A stretch of 64,000 nt of DNA from Fistularia commersonii (taxonomy: Eukaryota; Chordata; Actinopteri; Syngnathiformes; Fistulariidae). Made by a program: the position numbers and the translations under genes. This document shows positions 23,587 to 35,739 of the stretch, piece by piece. The DNA is taken from positions 20,265,567-20,329,566 of the forward strand of contig JBBMNZ010000005.1 in NCBI GenBank assembly GCA_037954325.1. The letters are read 5' to 3'. The notes below the pieces were generated by a model. That model was not told the origin of the DNA, ran no database searches, and saw only the letters and a program-made list of their open reading frames with translations. Position 1 is the stretch's first letter. Each line of letters starts with the position of its first letter.

Positions 23587-26500
23587 TCAATCGAAGACGT
23601 CTCCTCCGTTGGAAGCGATGAGGCGAGACTCCCCGTGGTGCAGCGTGAAGAAGGATTCTGCTTTCAGTCCTCTCTGCTCCAAGGCCTCTCGGAGACGGAG
23701 CGGCGGTTCCAGGTAGAACTGTGGGAAAGGAAAGACAACCGGAGCGTTCAAACCTGCTTGGCCCACATCGTCTTCAGAAACAGGAAGAAGTGGAGCTTTC
23801 GGGCGGCCTTTCGTCGAATCGTGCGCGTTGCCAAGCGTGGCAGTCGGCCAGCGGCAACGTGGAACCGTCTTAGTGGCAGAAATAACCCGGGAGCTTAACG
23901 AACAATGACACCTTTGTCTGGTTTGTGCTACTAGAACATAATGGCGTCAAACCCTCGACCTCCACGGCCGATAAAACCACTCCTGACCCGTGGATCTCAA
24001 CCCTTTCACGTTAGGATACATTCCTGCTAAACTGGCCTTTCCTGATTCTTGTCTGAAGAGGCTCAACAAAGGCAGAGTTTTGTCATTTCAAGCCGAACCT
24101 CAGGTATTATCGCTCTGAGTTTTGAACTTCTTTAACATCAAATGCCTCCGTCTGAATCAGGTCCCCATGGCAGCGGCCAAAGTTGAGCTGCCAGTTGTTT
24201 ATGTCTCTGGAAAGTGCAAAGTCATGGACTTTACACACACACACACACACACCTCGTAGGCCAAGGCGAACGTTCCCCAGTGGATGGCCACAGACTGTTT
24301 GGCCTGAAGGTCTTGGTGAATCTGGACGGCCTCCTCCGGGTCCACGTGCTGCCCCTGCATCACATCCCTGCAAACCAAAACCTCCGTCAGGGAGCTCCTG
24401 AAGCGCGTTCTCAGCTGCTTCGGCGTTCTGCCATTCCAGTACCTCGGCAGATAAGCTCCGATGGGGATCGCGGCCAAGTCGAAGGGGCCGAAACGCTGCC
24501 CGATCTCCTTGAAACACGGGCAGTAGCCCGTATCGCCGGCGAAGAAGAATCGATGATCGGGACCTAAAACAGACCAGCTGCTCCACAAAGTCTGTGAGGA
24601 AACAACGGGAAGAAGGAAAACATCATCTCCAAGTCAGCTGGAGGTCCGTTGTGCCACGCCGAGTCCGTCGGTTGCGTCTCGCCGCACCTTGTTGTCGTCC
24701 AGCGGCGTGCGTTTGCTCCAGTGCTGGGCGGGCGTGCAGACGAAGGTGACCTCGTCGTGCCCGGGGACACAGTTTTCCTCCCACCAGTCCAGCTCCATCA
24801 CGTTCTCGCAGCCGGCCTTCACCAGCCAGTCCATCAAGCCCAGGGGCACGAACCTAAAAAGAAAGAGACCACACACACCCCTTCTGTTTCAAAGTGTGTA
24901 TTTGTGAGAATGGCACGGAAGCGGATTTCTTCTCGTGCTTCGGAGGCCCGACACGCACCAGCGTAGCTCCCCTCCGAAGCGTGCGTTCAGACTGGCCACG
25001 CTGCCGGCATCCAGGTGATCGTAATGAGAATGGCTGATGACCACGGCGTCGATCCTCGGCAGCTGTGGGAGGAAAGCGCTTAGAAGAACGCCGGCGGAGG
25101 CTTTTTTCAGGTCGATCGTGGAACAGAAAGCAAAATAATGTCCCACCTGCTCCACGGTGCAAGGGGGGCCTCTGTACCTTTTCGGCCCCATGAACTGCAA
25201 CGGCGAGGCCCTTTGGCTGAAGACCGGGTCCGTCAGAATGTTCACGCCGTCCAGCTCCACCAGAACCGTGGCGTGGCCCAGCCACGTAACTCTGAGGCCC
25301 GGGCCGCACTCGGAGAGGTCCGGGGTCCGGACAAAGTAAGGTTCCAGCACCGGGAGCTCAGAGTCCAGGGCCTGAAGGTACGACGTGCAGAAGACAGAAG
25401 AGACGGCGTCACACTGGCCTAGGAGGTGAGCTTAGGTTCTGCTGGATGGAACAAATCCAACAGTTTTTGAAGCTAAGCCTCCCTCTGGCTTGTGCTTATT
25501 TGTGCCCGGCCTTAATATTTCTCGGCTGCAGCCTCAGCATCCATCGGTGTGAAGCGGGTGGAAAGCAGATGCAGAGGACTGAGGGCTTTAAGCCTTTAGA
25601 AGAAAATAGCCGGATGCCTACTGACGTCTCTCTGACATCCAAGAATGTAACCGCGGGCTCCGGTCCTCACAAAACCAGCGTAAACCGACAGCTTAGGTGC
25701 AGATAATCCACAGGGATGAGCGTACTGAAAAGTCTTCACTATTCTCCACGTGAACCTGTTATCACCTACCTCTTTACTGCTTGGTACGTTGCTGTTATTC
25801 TTGTCCAAGAGGAGAAATCTGAGGAGGGTCGAGTAGGTGGGGAACCGCCATGTGGACCAGGGGTTGGTCCAGCGGCCATGTTTGTCTCTGCAAGACTTTG
25901 TCACTTCTTCCTGCGATCACAAGTACATGATCATGTTTTAATGACTTCAATCATACTTGAATTGATATTTAAGTCATTCTCACATATAGTATAAGTATAT
26001 TTGGGATCATTTAGTAAAAAAAAAAAAAAAATCAAAACACTATTATTAATGATATTAACCAGGAAAGTAAAACATGGCAGAAAAAAATGAAATATGTTTA
26101 TATACCATAATTGCCGACGATAAGCTGCAACTTTTTTCACTTAAACAACGATGTGGCCAATATATGGATTTTTATCTGTTTTCAGATACTGGATGTTTTA
26201 GTAACAGGACAGTTCTCTTATGATGCGGACAAAAGACCAAAATGTAGGGAAGTAATCCAGGTTGAGGGGACCGGAGGTTGGACGGGGTGTAGATTTTTTT
26301 TATGTTTTTAGTTTTATTTTTTACCTCCAGTCGATAGTCAAGGCGAAAGCTTTTGCGGGAGGAGCGAGAGGAGCTGCTCTTCCTCTGGGTTTGAAGCGGA
26401 GGACCTTCTTCTCCACCCTCGGCGCCTCTCAGGATGCCGTCCTGGAACAAACAGGTAAACACAGTGTTTGTTTATTCCCTCGCTTCCAGGTGGGAAGCGC

Positions 26501-26720
26501 TGCTATCACGTGAGCAGACCTTGGAATAAACACACGTTTAATAACGCAAAAGTACGTGTTGCTCTTCTGAGTCCTAAAAGAATAATTTCTGCCTGTAAGT
26601 AGAAAGATTTTTACTTTATATATTTATTTTGAATAGTTCAGAGTGAGAGGCCAACCTTACCTCCACCAGACCCCTCCTCTCCTCCGGCGCCGCTCCGTCT
26701 GAAGATGATGGCTGTTCCAT
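23587..26720 (-). CDS. napepld: N-acyl phosphatidylethanolamine phospholipase D (NAPE-PLD)
   Basis: A membrane-associated zinc metallo-beta-lactamase-fold enzyme that hydrolyses N-acyl phosphatidylethanolamines to N-acylethanolamines such as anandamide. Coding exons (minus): 26661-26720, 26325-26441, 25770-25910, 25147-25371, 24959-25062, 24688-24853, 24443-24591, 24253-24367 and 23587-23718 with the stop. All junctions are GT-AG and keep frame, giving 402 residues against 393 in human. Zinc ligands are all present, each seven residues on from human numbering: H192, H194, D196 and H197 (SHSHYDHLD), H260 (TPAQHW), D291 (FFFAGDTGYCP) and H350 (AIHWGTFAL). Also conserved are LRVTWLGHATVLVELD, MGPKRYRGPPCT, ELDWWEENCVPGHDEVTFV and the end LEPPLRLREALEQRGL. 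The basic Ser/Arg N-terminal segment (RSSRKSFRLDYRLE) is typical. The enzyme looks intact. It converges on prr5. Confidence 0.97.
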
Positions 26721-29624
26721 GGGCTCACCACCACATCTGGCACGGACAAAGATACGGGTAAGCGTGAAGAAAAAGTGCTCTACAGCGAGGACCATCAGTT
26801 CTCCATTTGGAGGTCCTCTGCCCTGCAGGGCAGGCACAGGCTGCCGAGGAGGAGCACAACCTCTGACACAAGCTACGGTTTGCAGTCGTTTGCATTTCGG
26901 ACAGGAAGAGAGATAATCAGACAGAGCAGGGTTTGCCAGTATATTCAAATGAAACCAGTGTTCTTATGACTTGGATTCTGTGGAGCCAACAAAATAAAGC
27001 TGCTTAAAAATGTAGACCCGATAACTCCTGCTGCCATGTAAGATGCCTCTATATGATCAATCGATCAATCGCTCAGACTTTGTTCATATAGCATGTTTCA
27101 TACAATTAAAGATATGTAGCTCAAAGGGCTTTTGGCAGTAAAAGCAAGTAATGCATGCATAACACCGGCAAAGTCAACTGAAGCGCTTTCGTCAGCAATT
27201 TGCAGCGAGGAAACACTGGACAAAAGCATTCAAATAGAAAGTAAGAGTCCACAGATAACACACACACAGTGCAGTTTTCACTGTTGTGTAACGCTGAATG
27301 GGAAGTAGCTGGTTTTTCTGCGGATGCTGGGCATTTCATAACGCTTCGCTTTAAGCCACAACATCTGAAATCACTTTCAAACGTTGCAATGATTCTCGAG
27401 CACTGCTCTTTTTCCTTATTGATTTTCATTAATTAGCAGAGTAATTAGTATACAAATGATTTAATTCTTTAAGTGGTGAGATTTCCAGTTCATAAAAGAG
27501 GCCCACACTGTAAATGAGATCTATGAGTCAGGGTATATGTTCATAATGCACGTTTTATTTATCTTTAATGTCTACGTATCTCAAGCTTTTCTTGACAATA
27601 ACGCTGTTGCAAACAAGTTCCACCTCCCTCAGAGATCAATGAAAGCTTATCTTAAACGGCATGCAAATGTTGGCCATTTTCAAATGAAGCTCAGTGATAT
27701 TGTCTGTTCAGGCCGCGGTCGCTCAACCTGCTCTGGTGACTTCCTCCATGGGAATCATCCACCTCCAAACAGGGTTCACGTTCCAACCACACAGAAACAT
27801 TCCTCTGCACCTCCATTTCCAACACTGGTAAGAGTGGGAGACTTTGAAAATCATTCAGTATTTAAATGTAACTAACTAAACAAGTACCACACTGCAGGGC
27901 TAAACGGTTTACTTAGAGAGCTGAGAAGCTCAGTCTGATGTGGGACAGCTCACATTTCTATGTTAAATGAAATAGATTAAACTTGAGGGGTGTGTGAGTG
28001 ACTGTTCCCTCGTCTGATGGCTCCAAGGCGGGATAAACCAGAATCATCACTTCTCACGTCTGTGAGGGTTCCCGGCTGTCCAGGCCAAGGGCCATTGTCA
28101 AATCTTATCGGAACTGAAGACCCTGGGTCCAGTTGCCACGATTAGTTTCCACAAAAAAGGGACTTTTCATGGGTGCATGAAAATAAGGAACAACATTCCA
28201 CCTGCACGTCCATGTAAGCCTTGTGAATTGGAAGGTATGGAAGAGCGTAATACATAATGAAATACTGTTGCATCTTGCAGTCATTGCATAGTGTAGCGGT
28301 GAATACAAAATGCAGTGAGTACTAAATGATGAAAACATAATAACAGGGCAGGTCCTGTATTGAGTATTCTAGAAAGTTCATACATAGAAACTGCTGCCGT
28401 GTTCTACTGATGCAACTCAGATAATACAGGTTCGCACAAGTCTCGGGGTAAACAGGAGCTTTTCAACACTGTACACGTGATCAAGCGGTTTCTTAGAAAA
28501 TAACCCCTGACATCATCCAGTAACAACATGAAAATACATTTCTTTTGTCATCACAGAGAAAGAAACATGTCTTGACTGAATTCTTCATGGGCCGACGATT
28601 GACTACGTTTGACAGCTATGCTTGATGGGGAAGTATCTGATCGGCGGATCCCCCAAGGCCCGCGGCGGAGCTGCACGGTGGCTCCATGTGCTGATGATGC
28701 ACTCAGCGTCATGAATGGACCTAAACTGCACACTCACACAAGCAACTCAGCGACAATGGAGCTCTGTGGCTGACAACCAAAACAAAGACATGTGTGGCCT
28801 GCCGGCGTGCACATGCGGCATGCACAGCAATGCCTTTGGACTCAGGTGTGACTATCAAAAGGAGTGATCGGTGAGTAGCAAGTGCAGGAAAGCTGATAGA
28901 ATCAAAAGTCAATGTCAAAGTCTGTGTTATTGTCGATTTCTCCACATATACCAGACATGGAAGAACCGAGAGGGGGTTTCTCACTATCAGAATAAAAATG
29001 CAAAGCACAAAGACAAGATAAGGTAAGATGGATGCACTTCCTGTTGTGTTGTTATTGCACTCGTAATTATTATGACAGCAACATGAACTGGTTCAACAAC
29101 AAATCACATGTTCCATTGTTGAATATGAACGTGTGTGTGTGTGTTTAAACTCAAAGCAACTACGCTGGCAAACGGGATAACTGGCTAAATTGAAAATGTC
29201 AGTGTACGAAACACAACGAGAGCCTCCCCACTGAACAAACGATACGTAACATCGTTAAAAATAAAGCTTTAAAAATGTTACAAAGGTTCTCTGAAGGGGA
29301 TGCTAGCATACAAGCTAATGTCAGTCAAACGTACCTGGGATTGAATCAACGGTGGCGGAGCGGCGGTGTTAGCAAGGATGCTGCCGCCGTGACGTTAGCC
29401 ATGAACCGCTCGAACGGTGAGAAAGATCCCCCTCCTCCTCCACCGGCGTCCGACTGTTCGAGAGACTTCTGTCCGTCTTACCGTAACGGGGCGAAGGAGG
29501 AGGAGGAGGGGAACCTGGCAGGAGAGAGAGCGCCGTCGGGAAAGATGTCGCTCGGAGGAGTGACGGAGTTCGGCCGCGGCCGGACGGTGCGGAGGATCAT
29601 TAGCCGATACCAGCTCTGACGTCA
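26661..29624 (-). promoter_or_regulatory. napepld: napepld promoter, noncoding exon 1 and uORF
   Basis: CpG-rich DNA at 29380-29660 contains a perfect CRE palindrome TGACGTCA (29617-29624) and an E-box TCACGTGAC (29632-29639). On the minus strand a donor, CGTTACG followed by GTAAGA, closes a probable noncoding exon at 29482. The coding exon's likely acceptor, GTGCCAG, puts its upper end at 26736. The 16 nt before the start codon then contain a minimal uORF, ATG TGG TGG TGA. Exon 1 and its pairing with the coding exon are inference; no transcript was available. Confidence 0.45.
26737..29481 (-). other. napepld intron 1 (inferred)
   Basis: 2.7 kb without a recognisable exon or obvious transposon. 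It contains a short GT tract near 29130-29143. The long open frames are shadows without homology. Confidence 0.4.
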
Positions 29625-29639
29625 GCGGCAATCACGTGA

Positions 29640-31005
29640 CCGCGAGAGAGAGCCGATCGAGATTTTAACTCGGTTAATCCGAGTCATCCGCTCAAGTGAG
29701 TCACTTGAGTGATTACGTGTTTTTGAATCGCTAGAAAATGTGAGATCAACCAAAAAAATGACAAAAAAGGTATATGGTGAACATATAAGAATCATCTGAG
29801 TTTACATTGGTAGGAGTGAGCGAACCGACTCCTCCGACTCGGGTCAGTGAACCGGTACACTCGAATCATCTAGTTCAATAGTGTTTCCGATGAATCACCG
29901 ATTTGAGTGACTGAACCCGTTCTCGTGAATAATCGATCGGGTTTCTGGAGAGTCGAACGAATTCAGATCGATCGTCTGAATCCACGTTGTTTCCTATGAG
30001 TCCACTGTTGCCTTGTGTACTTCAGAGAATTCGGACTAGTGATTCATGTCGAAGATTTGACTCATTAAATCTTGCGATTCACGAATCACCCAGCTCTGCT
30101 CTCGACACCAAAAAAGTTGTTAGGTATAATATGTGACCAAAACACAACTCAAATGCAATTTATAACCAGCGAAAAAGCAAGAACACACACTAACACTCAC
30201 ACACGCAGACTCATTCATGTGCGTTCTACGCATGCGCTCCTTTGTTTTTGTTTTTAATTATTTGGCTAACCTGACTCCTCGAAGTGCTGCTGAGCTAATT
30301 GCTAAGTTAGCTTCAACGCGTTTCAAGTAAAATAACTCGAAACGTTTGAGAGGAATGTGTTTTGAAACAGGATAACTTTCCAAGAATTGTGTGTGTGTGT
30401 GTGTCACCGGCAAATTAACTCACCGCTGCAGGGATTTGAACCCACGACCAGTGACGTGGAGCCGCACGGCGTTTTTAATAGCATGACAGCTACTTGTTGA
30501 GAGCAAATACAGGGATTTGCACAACCTAGACTGCATTGTAGAGTCTTAAAACTGTTCATATTTGTGGGAGAAGAGCGGTTTGAAGGACGCCGACCTTCAG
30601 GTGTGTTTCTACACATAGAAAGCCATTCGAAGGCCGAGTTCCTGCAGTAAGATGCCTTCACGGACAATCGGAAAAGTGAGTACTCCACTGTATGCATTTC
30701 ACATTATTTTTGCCCGGAGAAACATTTGAGCAGATAATTATGGGATGTATGTTTAGATAATAACCACAATTTCAAAATGATTGCTTCCCCAGACTATAAA
30801 CGCTGCACGAGTGAAATGGTAGAAGACAACTTATATCACTGAGAAGATAAACTTCCAAGGTTCTTTGTTTTCCTTTGCGATCATTGATTTCTTCAATTTT
30901 TTTTTCACTTTAATCATTCACAACAGGACTGATTTTGCATTGCCACATTGCTAAATATGTATAGACATTTTTAGATAATACTTTTCTATTTTTATACCTT
31001 CAGAT
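29640..31005. other. napepld-yeats4 intergenic region
   Basis: Bases 29660-30095 are dense in GAATCACTCGAGTGATTC-like half-palindromes and end GATTCACGAATCACCCAGCT. They look like an old non-autonomous DNA transposon. Bases 30410-30480 (minus) are a SINE head with a B-box GGGTTCAAATCCC. The rest is AT-rich unique sequence. Confidence 0.45.
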
Positions 31006-31943
31006 TTTATTACTATTCCCAATCCTGGGATTGTTAAAATACATCTAATCTCATTTGAAAATGAATTATATAGAAATTACCTTTAAGGAATAATTGCAAA
31101 ATCATAATCACAAAATGACATCATAATATCCGCTTGCCAAGTTGTGACTGTAAACATAATAACCCGGCGTGTTATCACAAAACATCATTTTCAGTCTTAT
31201 TCTTCTTTTACTGTTTGGATCGTATGTCAGCTCTTTGACAATCAGGATCCTCTTATCAATGAAATTTTCCGAAATGTGTCGAGATAAGAAAGTTAAAATA
31301 GATTTGGAAAGGCCAGAATGTCTTGTCTGAGTGTGGAGTTTCTACGAATCTTAATCAGTGTGGGATCTACAAACTTTATCATCTCGTTTCATGAGTGAGC
31401 TCTCATAGAAAAAAATAAAACACAACAAGCTCTGTGAACACAGCTGTTTACATTTATATAAAAAAAATGCTCAGTAAAAACACCAACAAGGAATCTACGT
31501 TTCACTAGATTTACAGTTTTGACAAAGATTTACCAGGCAGGCGGAGACAATCTGTCGATTTTTCCCAGAGAAAAAGCAAAAACTTGACGTCACAGTCAGA
31601 AAATTGCTTGGCCAAGTTGAGATTACACAATAATAACAAAAGAGTGCTCTTTTCCCCCGTCCATTAAGTTCAGGCCACTGATGAAGACTGAAGGAGGAAG
31701 ACCAAGCAAAACATACTTCTATCATACTCCAGAATTCACAAATTTATAACTAAGGGTAGAGTTTAGTTGGCGGTCGGCAGTAGTTTCCTCTAATCGGATC
31801 TTACGTTAATGTGAAATATTAACCTCTCATCCCGATGATCATCTTTGAAAATCGAAAGGATGCTGAAGTTCTCAATCCTGCACGAGGTCAGAAAGATGGA
31901 TAATCCAAAGTTAATCCCGCAGGAGGAGTGACGAGCCCTTCTC
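31006..31943 (-). other. yeats4: Probable yeats4 3'UTR
   Basis: The stretch is AT-rich and repeat-free downstream of the yeats4 stop. A minus-strand AATAAA lies at 31006-31011. Which signal is actually used cannot be told from sequence alone. Confidence 0.4.
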
Positions 31944-34900
31944 TCAGTGCTCTTTGTGGTCTCCGTCCTCCTCCAGCTTCCTGATCTCCGCCTTCAGGTG
32001 GTTGATGTTTTCCCGGCTGGCTTTCAGCTTGTCTTTCAGCTCCATGATCTCCTGGCTGGTTCTCTTCTTTGCCGCTTCCATTTTTTCCTTGGTTCTCTGC
32101 TCCAGCTCGCTGACTGCAAAAAAAAACAGAAAAAAAACACACACCCGTTCTAGAATCCTTTGGCTAAAATTTTGACAAGTTGGATCAGCATGTTGTTTGA
32201 AGACACTGATGCACTGTGTGCACTTACACTCGGTCTCGTGCTTGTAGGCCCCCAGCGTCAGTTGTCTTGATGTGGTCAGTAACTGTTGCATCATGGCCGT
32301 GGGATCCTGAAAGATCTAACAGAACAAGCCCTTTATTTAACATGAAAACATCAAATACCCGCAAACACACGGCCAATTGCAAGCGTTATAATGTGGTACA
32401 GATACAGGATGCCACATGGCAATCCAATGCACGACACTTAAATATTATAACCATTTCAAAAGCATCTACGTATTGATAATTAATGATATTTACGTGACGT
32501 TTATAAAGAGAACAAGCTCACCATTTCATCGTAGAACTCAGAGACTACGGTCTTTTTCGGCATGGCGCTGGAGTCCGACTGGAACAGCTTGAGCAGATGG
32601 TACAGAGTCACCTGAAGGAAACGCATCAGCAGGGATTCAGAATACAGACGGGAAGGTAAAAGGTCTTTCACGACCCATTTGCAATGATCATCAAACCCAG
32701 AACTTTATGTCTACAATTCAGTGTGACTGAAAAAGAAAGCTTATATCTAGATGCCGGATAGCTTGCATTACCTTTCAGCCATGGGTGTGTATCATAGTTA
32801 CTCACAGACTTTGGATGAAGTCATGCTTGCTTGTCCTAATTTTGTCTTAATTCCCCAAATAAAAATGATAATCTATCACCCAGCCCTTACATACTACATA
32901 AAATACACAGGAATCCCATGGGTCTTGAAGGACTGTATGTGTGTGCTGGTGGCTCTCACAGGTCTCTCGTTGGGGTCGATGAAGAAGATCTTGATGATGA
33001 TCTCAAACTCCCCCCAGCCCGTCTCCGTGATCTCATAGGGAGGCTTTGTTACCACTGGAAGACAAACAGCATGTGGACAGAAGGAATATCAAGCTCATTT
33101 TCTGGCATACCTACAATGCTCAAAATCTTGTACAGTCGTGATTTCTTACACGTATATATACACACACACATACAATACATACGTTCATATACCTATATAC
33201 ATAAATATATACATATATGTATATATATATATATATACAGATATATGTTTTTCTCATTTACATTTATGTATATACATATCTAATTACATAAATGCGCATG
33301 AGTACAGACATACATATATACACACGTATATACATACATACATACATATTAACATATACACACACACATATATACATACATACATACATAAATATAAACA
33401 TCCATACATTTTCACATTTTTACTCTTCTATATATATTTGTACACAAAGACATACACACATTGATATATAAGTGCAAAAAACTAACATGTATACACACAC
33501 ACACAAATATATATTTTATATTTATATACAATCATATATACATACATATGTATATTTACAAATATGCATATACACATACACGAATGGATGCATATAGATG
33601 TATATTTATATATATTATATATATATAATGTATATATGTTATATATATATATATTTATCTTCTGTAATGCAATTGCAAAAACAAAAAAGTCATACATTCT
33701 TGATTCATTACAAATCAACTGAATAATTGCAAGATTTTTACTAATTTTGTTTTTTTAATTGCATTACAGAAGACAAAGAACTTTATCACAATATTCTAAT
33801 TTTCTGAGACAGTCCTGTATATACACATACATATGCATGTAAAAATTATGACATCTATATGTATCTATAAATACATACATAAATATATATGTATATACAC
33901 ACATACAATTAGACACACACATATATATACAAATACATATACACATACATATATATGGATCTATGTATTCATACAAATGTGTATACATATCATAAAGATA
34001 TATATGCACACATACATACATATATATACACACACACATGTACATACATATATAAACATACACAAATACATACATATAGATACATACATAAATACACACA
34101 CATACATATATAAATAAATAGACACACATACATATATTTTCCCATATGTATGTATATATGTAAATACACGTATATGTATATATCTGTCTATGTATGTGTA
34201 TATATGTATAAATATGTATGTATGCATGTACATATGTGTCTGTGTATGACATATGTGTATATGTATGTGTATATACATATATATTTATGTGCATATATGT
34301 ATGTATTTGTACATATATAAATTTGTGTGTGTGAATTAATACACATGTATACATCTATACACATATTCATGCATATTTCCGGTTCCACACATACAAACAT
34401 TCTTACATATATACACACAAATGCACATACATACATACAAATTCATTCATTCATTCATACATGTATGTGTGCGTTTATACATACATATATATATATATAT
34501 ATATAATTAATACTCCTTTATTTTATTCTTGCTGTTAACAACTTCGATGCTGCTCCCCCATGTGTCGTCTAATTGCCCCTCAGTGACAAAGTTTTTCAGA
34601 TTCTGATTGTTATTCTTTGGCCCCCTGGAGGCCCATGATGGGAACAGATTCTTGAGAATGTAAACAGCAACAGAGATGCACCCAAGTCTCTCAATGTCCA
34701 AGTACAGAATGAAAAAAAAAAAGTAACATCCCTACACCCTTTAGGACTAATAAGGAACTTATTTTAACTGTGAATTGGTATCACGGGATTAATTTGGTTA
34801 TCACCCAGTTAGTTTTTTAGTGTTTACTTCCATATATATGGAGGACAAATCAAAACAAAAACATGGTGCAAGTCTGTTGAGTTTCCCAGTCATCCAGGTC

Positions 34901-35381
34901 TTGGTGAATTCTTGTCAAAATCTTCTTTTGACAAGAAAACATGAGACACAATCTTGCTCGTCCTATTCTCGGCCTGTACTGACCTCTCAGCGGGTTCCCG
35001 TAGCTCTCATGAAGCTTGAACTGAATCTTCTTCACATAAGCAGACATATCCTACACCACAAAAGGATTATTATTTATGGAAAAATGCTTGAACTTTGCGC
35101 TGTGTGAGGTGCATTTTCAATGCAACTCACCTCGTTTCTGTAGGGTTTGACGTAGACGGTCCACTGGTGTGTGTGTCCGTCCTCTTCCCTCTTTTTCCCG
35201 AAATATCGAGCGATATTCCCGAACACGATGGGTTTGACGATGGTGACCCCCTGCAGGGGAACCCCGAAACACCAGCCCCGGTCAGACGCAGCTCTCCGCC
35301 CGACACACGACCCGTACGAGCGGCGCTTACCTTCACACGACCCCCGGAATCTGGACCGAATTCGGTCATCTTTTTGAACAT
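31944..35381 (-). CDS. yeats4: YEATS domain-containing protein 4 (GAS41)
   Basis: A nuclear reader of acylated histone H3 and a shared subunit of the TIP60/p400 and SRCAP remodelling complexes. Seven exons (minus): 35331-35381, 35131-35250, 34984-35050, 32960-33054, 32522-32611, 32228-32315 and 31944-32113 with the TGA. All junctions are GT-AG and in frame. The product is 226 residues (human 227). The YEATS domain spans about 15-140: GVTIVKPIVFGNIARYFGKK, HTHQWTVYVKPY, KLHESYGNPLRVV, ETGWGEFEIIIKIFFIDP. The acyl-lysine pocket residues H43, S73, Y74, W93 and F96 are all present with the same numbering as human. The last exon encodes a charged helical coiled coil (about 170-226) of the kind used for dimerisation and complex assembly. 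Intron 3 contains a 1.4-kb microsatellite. Human YEATS4 also neighbours CPSF6. Confidence 0.97.
33140..34510. repeat. Compound (TA)n/(CA)n/(TACA)n tract with embedded transposon pieces
   Basis: About 1.4 kb of alternating TA, CA, ACAT and ATAC repeats fill yeats4 intron 3. Strand composition switches from A/C-rich to G/T-rich near 34145. At about 33655-33825 the tract holds two opposed fragments of a fish Tc1-like element (TTCTGTAATGCAATTGCAAA and TTGCATTACAGAAGACAAAG, then CTAATTTTCTGAGACAGTCC). All long open frames here, rich in Tyr, Ile, Thr and His, are artefacts. Confidence 0.9.
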
Positions 35382-35600
35382 AGTACTGTGGAGGGGAACT
35401 GTCGGTGGTCTCTAGAAGAGCCTTCTTGTATCAGTAGATGTCTCCATGTGTAAAAAGGCTGCCATTGTTGCTACTGTTAGCCGCCGTTGCTTTCAAACAA
35501 ACAGCTAAACCTACACCGGAAGTGTAACAGACTTCCGCTTCCGGCCTCTTCCGTGTCTCCAAAACATTGGTTCCGGGCCACTGAGGTTTAGCGTAAGTTT
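35382..35600 (-). promoter_or_regulatory. yeats4: yeats4 core promoter
   Basis: Within about 170 bp upstream of the yeats4 start codon there is an ETS-type CCGGAAGT at 35516-35523, followed by CTTCCGCTTCCGG at about 35532-35544 and CTTCCG near 35548. Clustered ETS sites without a TATA box are typical of housekeeping promoters. Start-site data are needed to confirm. Confidence 0.5.
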
Positions 35601-35739
35601 ATTTCATGTCCAAATAAGCAGTCGTTGTCTTTTTAATTAAGATAAGAGATGTTAAAGAAACAAAGAACAGTGTTAAAGTTTACAAGAATACGATTAAATC
35701 TGTCGGTCTCCTCTAGCAAACTATTTTTCCTTTCTTTAG

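Noticed and set aside
23524..23898. 124-codon plus-strand frame preceded by an AG, resembling an exon
   Set aside because: It overlaps the terminal napepld exon on the opposite strand, whose translation is conserved and splice-consistent; the plus frame matches nothing.
29275..29619. 114-codon plus-strand frame in CpG-rich DNA
   Set aside because: No recognisable domain; better explained as the antisense of the napepld leader exon and promoter.
30410..30480. tRNA-like B-box (GGGTTCAAATCCC on the minus strand)
   Set aside because: No cloverleaf or matching A-box; similar sequences at 21390-21505 and 60235-60340 show it is a tRNA-derived SINE head.
33138..34436. Several long Tyr/Ile/Thr/His/Cys-rich open frames on both strands
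   Set aside because: They are translations of TA/CA/TACA microsatellites.
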